From Cyanobium sp. M30B3 (GTDB lineage Bacteria > Cyanobacteriota > Cyanobacteriia > PCC-6307 > Cyanobiaceae), in NCBI GenBank assembly GCA_018399015.1, contig CP073761.1, forward strand, positions 2,108,001 through 2,172,000: DNA of 64,000 nucleotides. Direction: 5' to 3'. The translations under genes were made by a program, and so were the position numbers. Shown piece by piece: positions 34,516 through 42,583 of the stretch. The notes beneath the pieces were generated by a model, which did no database searches, was not told the origin of the DNA, and was given only the letters and a program-made list of their open reading frames with translations. Position 1 is the stretch's first letter; each line of letters opens with the position of its first letter.

Positions 34516-35822
34516 GATGGCGTGACGGGCTGGTGCCCGCCCACCTGCTCGAGAGCATGGCGGTAGAGATCGAGGTGGCGGCTGGCCACCAGATCGGGGG
34601 CGTAACGCCCCTCAGCGGCGGCACGGCAACGGGCACTCCATGCCGGCCGCTCCGCCATCACGGCCGGCAGCAGGGCGGACGCGGCGACGGCGAGGGCAGC
34701 GCTGTCGGCCGGCGGCACCAGCGCGCCGGTGCGGCCGGGCTCGATCATCTCGGGGATGCCCCCCACCGCCGAGGCCAGCACCGGCAGGCCGCAGGCATGG
34801 GCCTCGGCGATCACGTTGGGGGCGTTGTCGATCAGGGACGACACCACCAGCAGATCAGCTGCGGCGTAGAGGCCCGCCAGCTGATCGGGGTCGTCGATGC
34901 GGCCCAGCCAGCGCACACCGGCAGGCAGGGCCTCCGGCCGGGAACCGATGCAGGCCACCGCCAGCGGCACCGGGCAGGCCCCCTGCAGCTGGGGAAGTGC
35001 CGCCAGCAGGGTGGCCATGCCCTTCACCGGATTGCTCACCGACGCCGCCACGAACAGCAGCAGGGCCGTGGTGGGAGCCAAACCAAGCTGGGCACGGCCC
35101 GCATCGCGGTGGTGGGGGTGAAAACAGGCCAGATCCACGGCATTGGGGATCACCGTGCAGGGCAGGCCGGCGAAAAGCCTGCTGGAGGCGGCCATCCGGG
35201 CCATCCAGGCACTGGGGGCAATCAGGTGCAGGCGAGCGCAGATCGCCCGCAGGGCACGCGCGCGGCGGGCGAGGCTGCGGGCACTGAGATCTCCAGGGCG
35301 CCTGGAGGCCAGCTGGGGACAGCATCCACAGCCGGTCTGAAAGCGCACGCAATCGAGGGCGTAACAACAGCCGCCGGTGAAGGCGGACATGTCGTGCAGG
35401 GTCCACACCACCGGCACGGAGGCGGGAACGAGGGGCAGCACGCGGGCGTAATCGAGCAGGTCGTTCACCCAGTGCAGGTGAATCAGCTCAGGCTGCTGAA
35501 GGGCCTGGGCGAGGGCCCAGCCATGGGGCGAGCGATCGCTGAAGAAACCGACCAGGACGGCATCACTGGCCTGGATGGCGGCCTGATCACTCCTGCACTG
35601 CCTGACGCGCAAGCGGCGCCAGACGGCCTCCAGCGGGGAATGCCCATAGGCCAGAGATCGCACCCGGGGATGGTGGGGCCCCTCGCCCGGAGGCAGACCG
35701 AGCAGCTCGACGCTCGGCAGAGAACCTGCAAGGGCGTCCACCAGGCGGGCTGCCGCCACCCCAGCGCCACCGGCGCCGGGGTAGGTGCACACCTGCAGAA
35801 GGGCGGGCTGGAAGCTGCTCAA
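34512..35822 (-). CDS. GT4 glycosyltransferase
   Basis: Protein of 436 residues if it starts at the TTG at 35822, which overlaps the pyruvyl-transferase stop in the TTGA manner used along this operon; an ATG at 35858 would add 12 residues. LLQVCTYPGAGGAGVAAARL opens the chain. A Cys-rich piece FTGGCCYALDCVRFQTGCGC (about 135-160) is typical of WcaC-like GT4 enzymes (TGGCxxxxxCxxxxxxCxxCP). Donor half: LFVAASVSNPVKGMATLLAA and SLIDNAPNVIAEAHACGLPV with Asp at the first EX7E position. A WcaC-like role in colanic/capsule sugar transfer is likely. Confidence 0.87.
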   Translation of the reverse strand: MSSFQPALLQVCTYPGAGGAGVAAARLVDALAGSLPSVELLGLPPGEGPHHPRVRSLAYGHSPLEAVWRRLRVRQCRSDQAAIQASDAVLVGFFSDRSPHGWALAQALQQPELIHLHWVNDLLDYARVLPLVPASVPVVWTLHDMSAFTGGCCYALDCVRFQTGCGCCPQLASRRPGDLSARSLARRARALRAICARLHLIAPSAWMARMAASSRLFAGLPCTVIPNAVDLACFHPHHRDAGRAQLGLAPTTALLLFVAASVSNPVKGMATLLAALPQLQGACPVPLAVACIGSRPEALPAGVRWLGRIDDPDQLAGLYAAADLLVVSSLIDNAPNVIAEAHACGLPVLASAVGGIPEMIEPGRTGALVPPADSAALAVAASALLPAVMAERPAWSARCRAAAEGRYAPDLVASRHLDLYRHALEQVGGHQPVTPS

Positions 35823-36823
35823 CGGGCAGGCACACCACGCTGGAACTGCCCCCTCCAAGCCTGGATGGCCTCGGCCGGCAACGTGAGCTGGGCGGCAGGA
35901 GCTCCGCCGATCCAGCTCTGCAGGGCCTGGCGATCACCACGGGCGGCAGTGGGGAGGCCCGTATCGTGCGAGATGGTGCGGGCGCGGTTGTCGATCGTGA
36001 GGATCAGGCAGCGGGCCCCGGCCTTGAGGCAGCGGATTCCGCCATGGAGCCTGGTGCCCACATAGTCGAGTACGGGGTGATCGGCCAGAAAGCGATCAAG
36101 GGCGGCCAGAGATCTTTCCAACACCAGCCCGTTGAAGCCGAGCTCACGGGCATAGGCGAGGTCGTCGCGGCCCTGGGGCCAGAAGGCCACGGTGCTGTAG
36201 TTCTCCGCGAGCAACTCGAGCATGGCGCGGTCAGCGGGCGGGTGGCGGTCGTAGTCGGTGAGCATCGCCAGTGCCGCATCGGCCTTGGAGGTGCGGCAGC
36301 TCACCTGATGCAAATCGAGAAACGACCACATCGTGGGGCAGCCCGTATTGAGGGGCCGTAGCAGTGTCAGCGGCCCAGGGTTGATGGCTTCAAGCTGCGC
36401 CTTGGCCTGGGAATCGCGCACAGAGTGACGGTAGCGCCAGTGGAGAACGCTGGCCAGCAAGAGCCTGGTGTAGCGATTGGCTCGGCCTTGATCGCGCCAC
36501 CAGCCGCACCCCATGAGCACGGCGCGGCGCACGCGCAGGGCGTTGGCGAGGGTGAGGTCCCACTGGAAGTAGCCATCCATATAGGAACTCAGCAGGTTCG
36601 ATCCACCCACAATCACAAGGTCTGCTCGATCGGCGAGCCTGCGCTGCTCCGGACCAAACCTCAGGTGTGTGGAAACCCTCTGAACAGATGCTGAAGGGCC
36701 GAAAATACCTCGCAGTTGGTCCAGTACAGACTCCTCAATGATCTGATCCCCGAGATTGCCAGACAAGCGGCCTTGATGGTTTGCGAGGCCCGGGGACCAC
36801 AAGAGAAGATTAAGGGAGGTCAA
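35819..36823 (-). CDS. Polysaccharide pyruvyl transferase-family protein
   Basis: Protein of 334 residues with a TTG start. SGNLGDQIIEESVLDQLRGI is the GNxGD motif; DLVIVGGSNLLSSYMDG follows; a YVGTRLHGGIRCLKAGARCL block near the C-terminus is the diagnostic RLHGG element. The family (CsaB/PssK/WcaK) adds ketal-pyruvate from PEP to sugars, adding negative charge. It opens the long GT train: the gene to its right is separated by 330 bases of AT-rich DNA, so a promoter for the operon probably lies in 36824-37156. Confidence 0.86.
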   Translation of the reverse strand: MTSLNLLLWSPGLANHQGRLSGNLGDQIIEESVLDQLRGIFGPSASVQRVSTHLRFGPEQRRLADRADLVIVGGSNLLSSYMDGYFQWDLTLANALRVRRAVLMGCGWWRDQGRANRYTRLLLASVLHWRYRHSVRDSQAKAQLEAINPGPLTLLRPLNTGCPTMWSFLDLHQVSCRTSKADAALAMLTDYDRHPPADRAMLELLAENYSTVAFWPQGRDDLAYARELGFNGLVLERSLAALDRFLADHPVLDYVGTRLHGGIRCLKAGARCLILTIDNRARTISHDTGLPTAARGDRQALQSWIGGAPAAQLTLPAEAIQAWRGQFQRGVPAR

Positions 36824-37156
36824 GTTAAACTTCTAGTAACTTGGTTTGGCAATCAGCCGTGTTCAGCTTAGTAGCGGCGACAATCAGCAGGGCAATCATA
36901 GTGTCAGACATTAAACTGAAAAGCCTAAGCATGGTCTGAATCCTTGGTGAAAGAGTCATGTGTAATTCGTGAATGCCGGATCTCGATTGAAGGGGGTAGT
37001 GGCTTGCTCCACTCTTTGCCTGGGAAAGTACAAAGTTTGATTTTGCTAAGTAGCTCGCCGATAGGTTAATATTGCATCTAGTAGCTTGACTAGGGAGGCA
37101 AGGCGATAAGTTTGAGTATGGCTGGGTTGGCAAGCTCTCTGACAAGGCTAAATCGG
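36824..37156. other. AT-rich spacer upstream of the pyruvyl-transferase operon
   Basis: About 330 bases, markedly more AT-rich than the DNA to the left. A short open frame at 36825-37145 on the - strand has no recognisable features and is probably chance. This is the most likely place for the promoter of the long - strand operon that begins with the pyruvyl transferase, but no confident -35/-10 pair was picked out. Confidence 0.5.
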
Positions 37157-38053
37157 CTAGAAAGTGTAAAAGACTTCGCTTTTACCGTTGGTCCTTAAAA
37201 AATTCTTAACGTTGGGTTGCACCCTTGATGTAAATTCAGAGAGAACCTCGCCAGGCCAAGTAGGCTTGAGCAAAGAGACTTGAGGGGCTGAGAATAATCT
37301 GCTCTTGGATAGTTGTTTGCGCATAGGCGCAGGTAGCAGCCTGTGAATCCCATACTTACCAATATATGATGTAAACCAGTGCGGCTTCCTTCGATCTTGT
37401 AAAGTATTTTCGGCCCTGAGTTGAGCATCTAGCAAAGGTTCAACGTTCAAGTCTAGGAAGTTACAGAGTCTGGAGAGCTCTTTGGCACGATCTGTAGCTA
37501 GGTCCTCTAGAAACATGACAAGAATATGACGCCTGGGGAAATGCTTGTTCCAAGCATCTAGTTGATACTGGTAGCTGCAGACGCTCATAAAATGTGCCAA
37601 GAGATGCGGATCTGATACATAAGACTGGAAGCCTTCGCGCGCTCTTATGCAGTACAGCCGATGTTCATTGGTAGAGGAATTGTCGAATGAAAGGTTTGAG
37701 TACATCTGCCAGCTTGACTCGACTTTTCTTAGGGGATTGCGGACAATATAGATAATTTTTGTGTTTTGATTGGTTCTGAGAACTCTTTCTGGTGTTCCTG
37801 GATGGCGATCCCGATCTGAATATGCAGGCGTTGCATCTCCCAGTAAGGATTCACCTTGATAATGTGAAAAGAAGTTTGTGTGAAACCAAGCCAGTCCTCG
37901 ATCAAAAAGCTTCGGGCTACCGAAGAACATCGTTTCCTTGGGGCTGCTCATGCAAACATCGGGATGTTTGCTTAACCAGCTGGCAAGGCTGGTGGTGCCA
38001 GCCTTGGCGGCTCCGATAATAACAAAATCGATAGATTTATTTGGAATCGCCAT
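37157..38053 (-). CDS. Sulfotransferase (PAPS-dependent)
   Basis: Protein of 298 residues. FVIIGAAKAGTTSLASWLSK (about 10-29) is the 5'-phosphosulfate loop, including the KAGTTSL signature; IIYIVRNPLRKVESSWQMYS (about 99-118) is the 3'-phosphate block with the conserved Arg and Ser; SYQYQLDAWNKHFPRRHILV and FLEDLATD follow in the standard order. Length is typical. It would sulfate a sugar of the polymer, in the cytoplasm before export. AT-rich compared with the GT train, which suggests a separate acquisition history. Confidence 0.92.
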   Translation of the reverse strand: MAIPNKSIDFVIIGAAKAGTTSLASWLSKHPDVCMSSPKETMFFGSPKLFDRGLAWFHTNFFSHYQGESLLGDATPAYSDRDRHPGTPERVLRTNQNTKIIYIVRNPLRKVESSWQMYSNLSFDNSSTNEHRLYCIRAREGFQSYVSDPHLLAHFMSVCSYQYQLDAWNKHFPRRHILVMFLEDLATDRAKELSRLCNFLDLNVEPLLDAQLRAENTLQDRRKPHWFTSYIGKYGIHRLLPAPMRKQLSKSRLFSAPQVSLLKPTWPGEVLSEFTSRVQPNVKNFLRTNGKSEVFYTF

Positions 38054-38697
38054 GATGATTGAATTCAGTTCGCGTTTAGGGGCATGGACACATCACCGCA
38101 CAACTCATCCCTAATTACACATTACTAAGCGAGCATAGACACCGCTTCAGATGTTGGGTAGAGTTGAACTACCTTCCTGGCTTTGGTCTTGGTGGAGATG
38201 GCCTGATCAGCTCAAAGCCGACATAGCGGCGTAAAATGTAAATCTCAATCAAGGCCTCATTCACATCCAGTGTAATTGAGGAATAGCCCTGCTAGAGCAG
38301 GTGGATTGGCAGCATCGCCACAATTGGGTACGAAATACTACTATCGTTATTGTTGCTGTTAAGGAAGCAGGGGTAATAAGCTTGAGAAGGGCTTGCCAGG
38401 GCACTACTTTATCCATCTAAGACGGGAAGATCTTCTTCTTGGTTCTCTTATTGCGGTGGTCTAGTCGTATCCGCTGAACCCAAGCCGCTCGTGTTCCATC
38501 ATCTCAGGCATAACCAGGGATCACAGCCTCATCCTCCAGCATATTGCAAAGTTTGCTTGTATACCTATTAAGCAATAACGCTTGATGACCAGAAAAATTA
38601 GCCTAAGGCATGTCAAGAATATTTTTTTGGTGTGTAGATTAAAATATCATAACAGCGGAATGGCAAACATTGCTTCTTGACCTCGCAAAGATGGATT
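38054..38697. other. AT-rich spacer with an IS5 remnant
   Basis: This 640-base gap separates the sulfotransferase from the DUF5672 gene. Its middle (38169-38502) is a degraded IS5-type transposase; the sides contain nothing recognised. No terminal inverted repeats could be paired with confidence, so the element is probably deleted at one or both ends. Confidence 0.55.
38169..38502 (-). pseudogene. N-terminal remnant of an IS5-family transposase
   Basis: Read on the - strand from 38502, the translation gives MMEHERLGFSGYD, an amber stop, TTAIREPRRR, then after a frameshift MDKVVPWQALLKLITP, another frameshift, and MLPIHLL, an amber, QGYSSITLDVNEALIEIYIL and RRYVGFELIRP. These are successive blocks of the IS5/InsH N-terminus (LGFxDxExSTAKKRT, MDxVVPWxxLxxLIEP, MLRIHLLQQWYxLSDxAxEEALYEI, MRxFAGLxL). 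Catalytic DDE regions are absent. At least two frameshifts and two stops show long inactivity. Confidence 0.72.
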
Positions 38698-39546
38698 CTA
38701 GCCAAGGTCGGTCCCTAATGAACAGTGCAATAGAGTTTGGACAAAATCCCTATTGTACCTAGCCCATGCATGAATTCCGAATGGAGGGCAATTGCTGCAG
38801 AGCTCAGCGCACCGCACAGGATTTACTTCCCAAGAAAAATGCATAGCCGAGTGGGGATCGGCAATTTTAAACTCCAATGGAAAGCCGCTAGATGCATGGA
38901 ACGAAAGAAAAATATCCCAATGCATATCAAGCACTCTGTGGGCGCCGCACAATAGACCCGAATAGCCAAGTACCCCAAACAAATAAGCGAATGAATAGCG
39001 AGAAGGAAGTCGACGAAATTTTCTTAAGAGCTCCTTCGCGATTAACGATCGACTTATCCAGCGATGCTTGCTCTCCAAAAGGCGGCGGATCGCCATAATT
39101 TTGATTAAACTGAAGCCTGAGTTGCCAACGCCAATAATGGGGGCGTCTTGAGCAGCGGCAGAGGTGCCAAGAAACCATGGCGCACCAATATAATCGAAAG
39201 GCTGCTCGCACCAGTAAATCAGCTGATCACTAATTACTAAAGCGTCAGGCTCGTGAACCAATACGTGACTAAATTGATCAAACTGGCTGTAGAAAGCCGG
39301 ATTAATCATCATACGGTTGTAGGCTTGGATTGAAGCCATCCAGGCCACCGGAACAGAGAATGGTTTAGCGGTGGGTAAAAGATCCCGATAGGCCTCCAGA
39401 TTCAGGCCATCCGGGTGCACGATGCGGATGGGATGGGAGCCAAGCAATTGACCGCAGCGTTTGAGGCTGAACTGTTCATCAGGGGTGGGTTGTGGCCGAT
39501 GAACGGGTACCAGCACTACTGGTTTACAAGTTGATGCCATGTTCAT
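38698..39546 (-). CDS. DUF5672-family protein (putative glycosyltransferase-related)
   Basis: Protein of about 282 residues from the ATG at 39546. VVLVPVHRPQPTPDEQFSLK at the N-terminus, WMASIQAYNRMMINPAFYSQ, FSHVLVHEPDALVISDQLIY, WCEQPFDYIGAPWF and GVGNSGFSLIKIMAIRRLLE are the DUF5672 blocks. The C-terminal FGIHAWARYN is the family ending. The fold and a GT role are suggested from association with glycan clusters; the activity is not known. The gene at the right edge (63075) is a paralogue with the same block order. Lower GC than the backbone. Confidence 0.84.
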   Translation of the reverse strand: MNMASTCKPVVLVPVHRPQPTPDEQFSLKRCGQLLGSHPIRIVHPDGLNLEAYRDLLPTAKPFSVPVAWMASIQAYNRMMINPAFYSQFDQFSHVLVHEPDALVISDQLIYWCEQPFDYIGAPWFLGTSAAAQDAPIIGVGNSGFSLIKIMAIRRLLESKHRWISRSLIAKELLRKFRRLPSRYSFAYLFGVLGYSGLLCGAHRVLDMHWDIFLSFHASSGFPLEFKIADPHSAMHFSWEVNPVRCAELCSNCPPFGIHAWARYNRDFVQTLLHCSLGTDLG

Positions 39547-39548
39547 CA

Positions 39549-40691
39549 CTAATTCATCAACTCCAATAATTCGCGGGCCAGTCTTTCTGCAGGAACTTCC
39601 TTGGCGCGTTCGGCAGCAGTAGCGTGGGCATTACGGCCCAAGGATTCCCATTGGGAGCGTGTGGCCCATGCCTCTTCAAGGCAGCGATCAAGGTGCTCAA
39701 GGGTTGGTGCTTCGGCTAGAAATCCGTTCTGGCCGTGAATGATTAGTTCTGGGGCGCCGGCCACCGCAGTGGAGATTGGTGGCCGCCCTGCGAGCATCGC
39801 TTCCATCAGCACTAAGGGAGTGCCCTCATACCGTGAGGGAAGGACCAGGGCGTGGTGTGCTTCCCATATCTCCATAGGGTTGTTGCTGTGCCCCATGAAA
39901 TAAACGCGATGGCTGATCCCCAGCAGCTTCGCGAGGCGGCGCAGACATTGCTCCTGTGGGCCTGCGCCGAAGAGGGATAGTCGCCAGTCACGTGCGATCC
40001 ACCGGGAATTGGAAAGCACGCGAAAAAGAAGGTCGTGCCCCTTGGAAGCCGGATGAAGCCGAGCTACGCAGGCCAGCCTCAGGGTTTGCTCCATCTGTTC
40101 CGGCCAGGGCATCGGAGATGCAATGGGCAGATGACGAGAGTGGTTACCGATTAACCGCATATTCGCGAGCCGCACACCGAGCTGATTTTCGACCAGGACG
40201 TGGTTGGCACTAGCCACAAAGTAATTGGCTCGTGAGGCTGAAAAGGCTTTGATAAGCCTGGCGGCTTCGGCATCAGCTGGACTGAGAAAATCAGCATGGG
40301 CTTGGGCAATGGTGATGAATGGTATGCCTTCACCCATCGCGGCTTCCATCCAGTCCAGCCCCGCATAAGCATTGCCATTGGACAAACAGAGCATCGCCGG
40401 CCGGACCTGACGTAACCAATGGCGTTTCGGGTTCTCATCTGATTGGCGGATAAAACGCTTCAGGATCCTCCGCAAAGGATGGTGCTGCTTAATCGGCGGA
40501 TGGAAGCAATGCTGTGCCCCCCACTCAGCTTTTGCCTTCACTAAGGGAGCCGGTAGCTGCGGCCAGAACGGGCTGCAGAGCGCCAATAAATGGCCTTGCC
40601 CAGCCAGCAGCTCAGCTGATTCATACCAGAGAACCTCCGAACCTCCCCAAGGCACGCTGTTCATAGTCGAGACAAAGGCGATCTTGCTCAT
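39549..40691 (-). CDS. GT4 glycosyltransferase (paralogue of the gene at 31583)
   Basis: Protein of 380 residues, ATG start. KIAFVSTMNSVPWGGSEVLW, YFVASANHVLVENQLG, LRLACVARLHPASKGHDLLF and LPSRYEGTPLVLMEAMLAGR (EX7E) followed by PPISTAVAGAPELIIHG. Clear paralogue of 31583. Intermediate GC content. It is adjacent to the DUF5672 gene and probably cotranscribed with it, and its own upstream region abuts a broken GT4 gene. Confidence 0.89.
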   Translation of the reverse strand: MSKIAFVSTMNSVPWGGSEVLWYESAELLAGQGHLLALCSPFWPQLPAPLVKAKAEWGAQHCFHPPIKQHHPLRRILKRFIRQSDENPKRHWLRQVRPAMLCLSNGNAYAGLDWMEAAMGEGIPFITIAQAHADFLSPADAEAARLIKAFSASRANYFVASANHVLVENQLGVRLANMRLIGNHSRHLPIASPMPWPEQMEQTLRLACVARLHPASKGHDLLFRVLSNSRWIARDWRLSLFGAGPQEQCLRRLAKLLGISHRVYFMGHSNNPMEIWEAHHALVLPSRYEGTPLVLMEAMLAGRPPISTAVAGAPELIIHGQNGFLAEAPTLEHLDRCLEEAWATRSQWESLGRNAHATAAERAKEVPAERLARELLELMN

Positions 40692-40968
40692 TTCCCTATC
40701 CTCTGCTATACTATACTAGCCTGCTGTTCCGGATGCATCCCCATCCAGATCCTTGGGGGGGCACAGGTGAACTTGGCCTGAAAGCGGGGACCACCCAAAA
40801 GAGAACCTGTGGTAAGACTGTGTGTCTGATAAGAAACGAGGAATTTCGCTAACTTTCTGTTACTTGATCAACCGTCACCACTGGTCAATGAATTGACCTG
40901 CTCAGATATTCATTCTACCAAAATCCGTGGCTGTCTTGTTAAGAGCTCCCGGGGGCAAGATATTGATT
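40692..40968. other. Spacer upstream of the GT4 gene at 39549
   Basis: About 280 bases; only faint traces of the C-terminus of the neighbouring GT4 pseudogene were seen at its right end. A promoter for the 39549/38698 pair would have to lie here; none was identified. Confidence 0.4.
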
Positions 40969-41730
40969 TCAATTAACAAGGGTAGCGGCAGCTGGATCAT
41001 TGGAGACCAGAAAACCAGTGTTAAGAGGATTCAAAATCTCAAGCATAACTTATTCTATCGCGTGCGCCACCGGCACTACCCCAGCAGCCATCGCCTCAAG
41101 CAGCGCCACAGGTAGTCCTTCAAAGTCAGACATCAACAAAATCGCCTGGTTGCGATGCAGCAGCGGCTGCGCCTGCTCTGGAGCAACGCGGCCATGGAAG
41201 TGGATGCGATCGCCAAAACCGGTCTGGTGCACGAGCGGCTGATAGGCGGCGCGATCGGAGCCGTCGCCGATCAAGTGCCCTTCGGTCTGGCTGGAGGCCT
41301 GGCAGGCGTGGATGAGGGTGTGCACCACCTACTGGATGCACTTCTGGCGCTCCACCAGGCGGCCGCTGTACACCACGCGGAACGGTTGATCCGAGAAGCT
41401 GGCCTGGGCTGTTGGCAGCGTCATGCCGTAGGGGATCACCTGCGGGTTGGTGGCGGGAACGCGCAGGGGCAGCTGCTGGGCCAGGAACTGGGAGACGCAG
41501 ACGCTGCTGCCGCCGTGGGTTTCCGGGGTGAGGGCTTCGGCGACGCACCAGTAATCGGGGTCGTCGGAATGCATGGTGAAGATTCAGGGCAAGCCCTGGC
41601 GGCCGGCGTGGGCGGCGGCGACGTAGTGCGCGTGCAGGCACTGGGGCAGGAACAGATCGGGCTGCACCAATTTGAGGAAGTGGACGGTGGGGTGGCACAG
41701 GCTCCACCGCAATAGTCGATTGATCAGCCG
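40969..41730 (-). pseudogene. GT4 glycosyltransferase, broken by in-frame stops
   Basis: One continuous - strand frame reads through GT4 landmarks but carries stops: TGA at 41584-41586, TAG at 41329-41331 and TAA at 41050-41052. In order: HFLKLVQPDLFLPQCLHAHY, a stop, IFTMHSDDPDYWCVAEALTP, CVSQFLAQQL, FRVVYSGRLVERQKCIQ, a stop, VVHTLIHACQAS, LIGDGSDRAAYQPL, FHGRVAPEQAQPLLHRNQAI, DFEGLPVALLEAMAAGVVPV (EX7E still intact), a stop, then EILNPLNTGFLVSNDPAAAT. The N-terminal part is missing. Because all blocks stay in one frame, decay was mostly by point mutation. Confidence 0.82.
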
Positions 41731-42503
41731 GTCTTGATCAGAGATTGAAGCCTTGTCTTCAACTGTGATCGCAGCTGAGATGCCAGAGAGGGTTTTTGCT
41801 CAGGCGTTGAGGCTTTCACAAGGCCAGAGATGGCTCTAGTCGGCAGGTTTCGGAAACGACCTTCAAGCGCACGATGGCAGCAATAACTGAATCGATCCTG
41901 TACGCCCAGGCCTGTCGACGAGTAGATGTGCCAAATGAGGGCATCCTCTGCGAGTTCAGGTCTCATCCCAATTTGGGCATTCCAGCAGTGCGGCAGAGTG
42001 TGGCACTGGATCTCGGGATCAGCTGACAGAGCTTGGTTCAACGCCGGCTGATCCCGATACCGCCCCGTGCGCTCAACATTGGCGAGCCAGTTGCGGTGCC
42101 AGGCTTCGGCGAAGCGGTGGGCGGCGGGGGTGCCGGCGTACCAGATCACGCCGCCGTTGACGTAAGGCTCGCGCACCTGCCAGCCCATGGTGTCGAGGTT
42201 GGCCTGGTCTTCGGACCAGATCTGCTCGGCGAGGGTGTCGGCGGAGTGGTTGGGGGCGGCGGCGATGTCGGCCTGGAGGTTGAGCAGCGGGGTGAGGGGC
42301 TTGCGCACCACGGTGTCGCTGTCGAGGAAGAGGAAGGGGCCGTTGAGCAGCAGGCGCAGCTGGGTTTTGACGAAGCGGTTGCGGAAGGTGGGCGGGCCGT
42401 CGGGTGTGGGGAAGCCGTGCACGGCGACGGTTTCGCGCAGCAGCTGGCTGCCGGTGGCGTGCAGGGCCTTGTATGCATTTGAAGCTGGAGTCGCTTGATG
42501 CAA
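41724..42503 (-). pseudogene. GT-A fold nucleotide-diphospho-sugar transferase, 5'-truncated
   Basis: About 259 residues from a TTG. NRFVKTQLRLLLNGPFLFLD with the DSD metal triad (LDSDTVVRKPL), YVNGGVIWYAG, YRDQPALNQAL and HIYSSTGLG are the conserved pieces of GT8-like/DUF616-like nucleotide-diphospho-sugar transferases. The first beta strand and nucleotide-binding segment normally found about 60-80 residues before the DSD are not there; upstream the frame quickly becomes AT-rich and unrelated (junction near 42480) and a stop lies just beyond. Either a truncated, inactive gene or an unusually short one; the composition break favours truncation. Confidence 0.68.
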
Positions 42504-42583
42504 TAAAGTATGCGGCGGAAATGGATCGAGTAGATCTAGATCTGTTGACCAGACTGAGGCTCAAGCAACAAAAAGCTAGTCGC

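Noticed and set aside
36825-37145. 106-residue - strand open frame
   Set aside because: No recognised features, AT-rich spacer, no good start context.
38169-38302. First read as the C-terminus of a GNAT acetyltransferase
   Set aside because: Reading further upstream showed the consecutive IS5 transposase blocks (MDKVVPW, MLPIHLL), which explain the region better.
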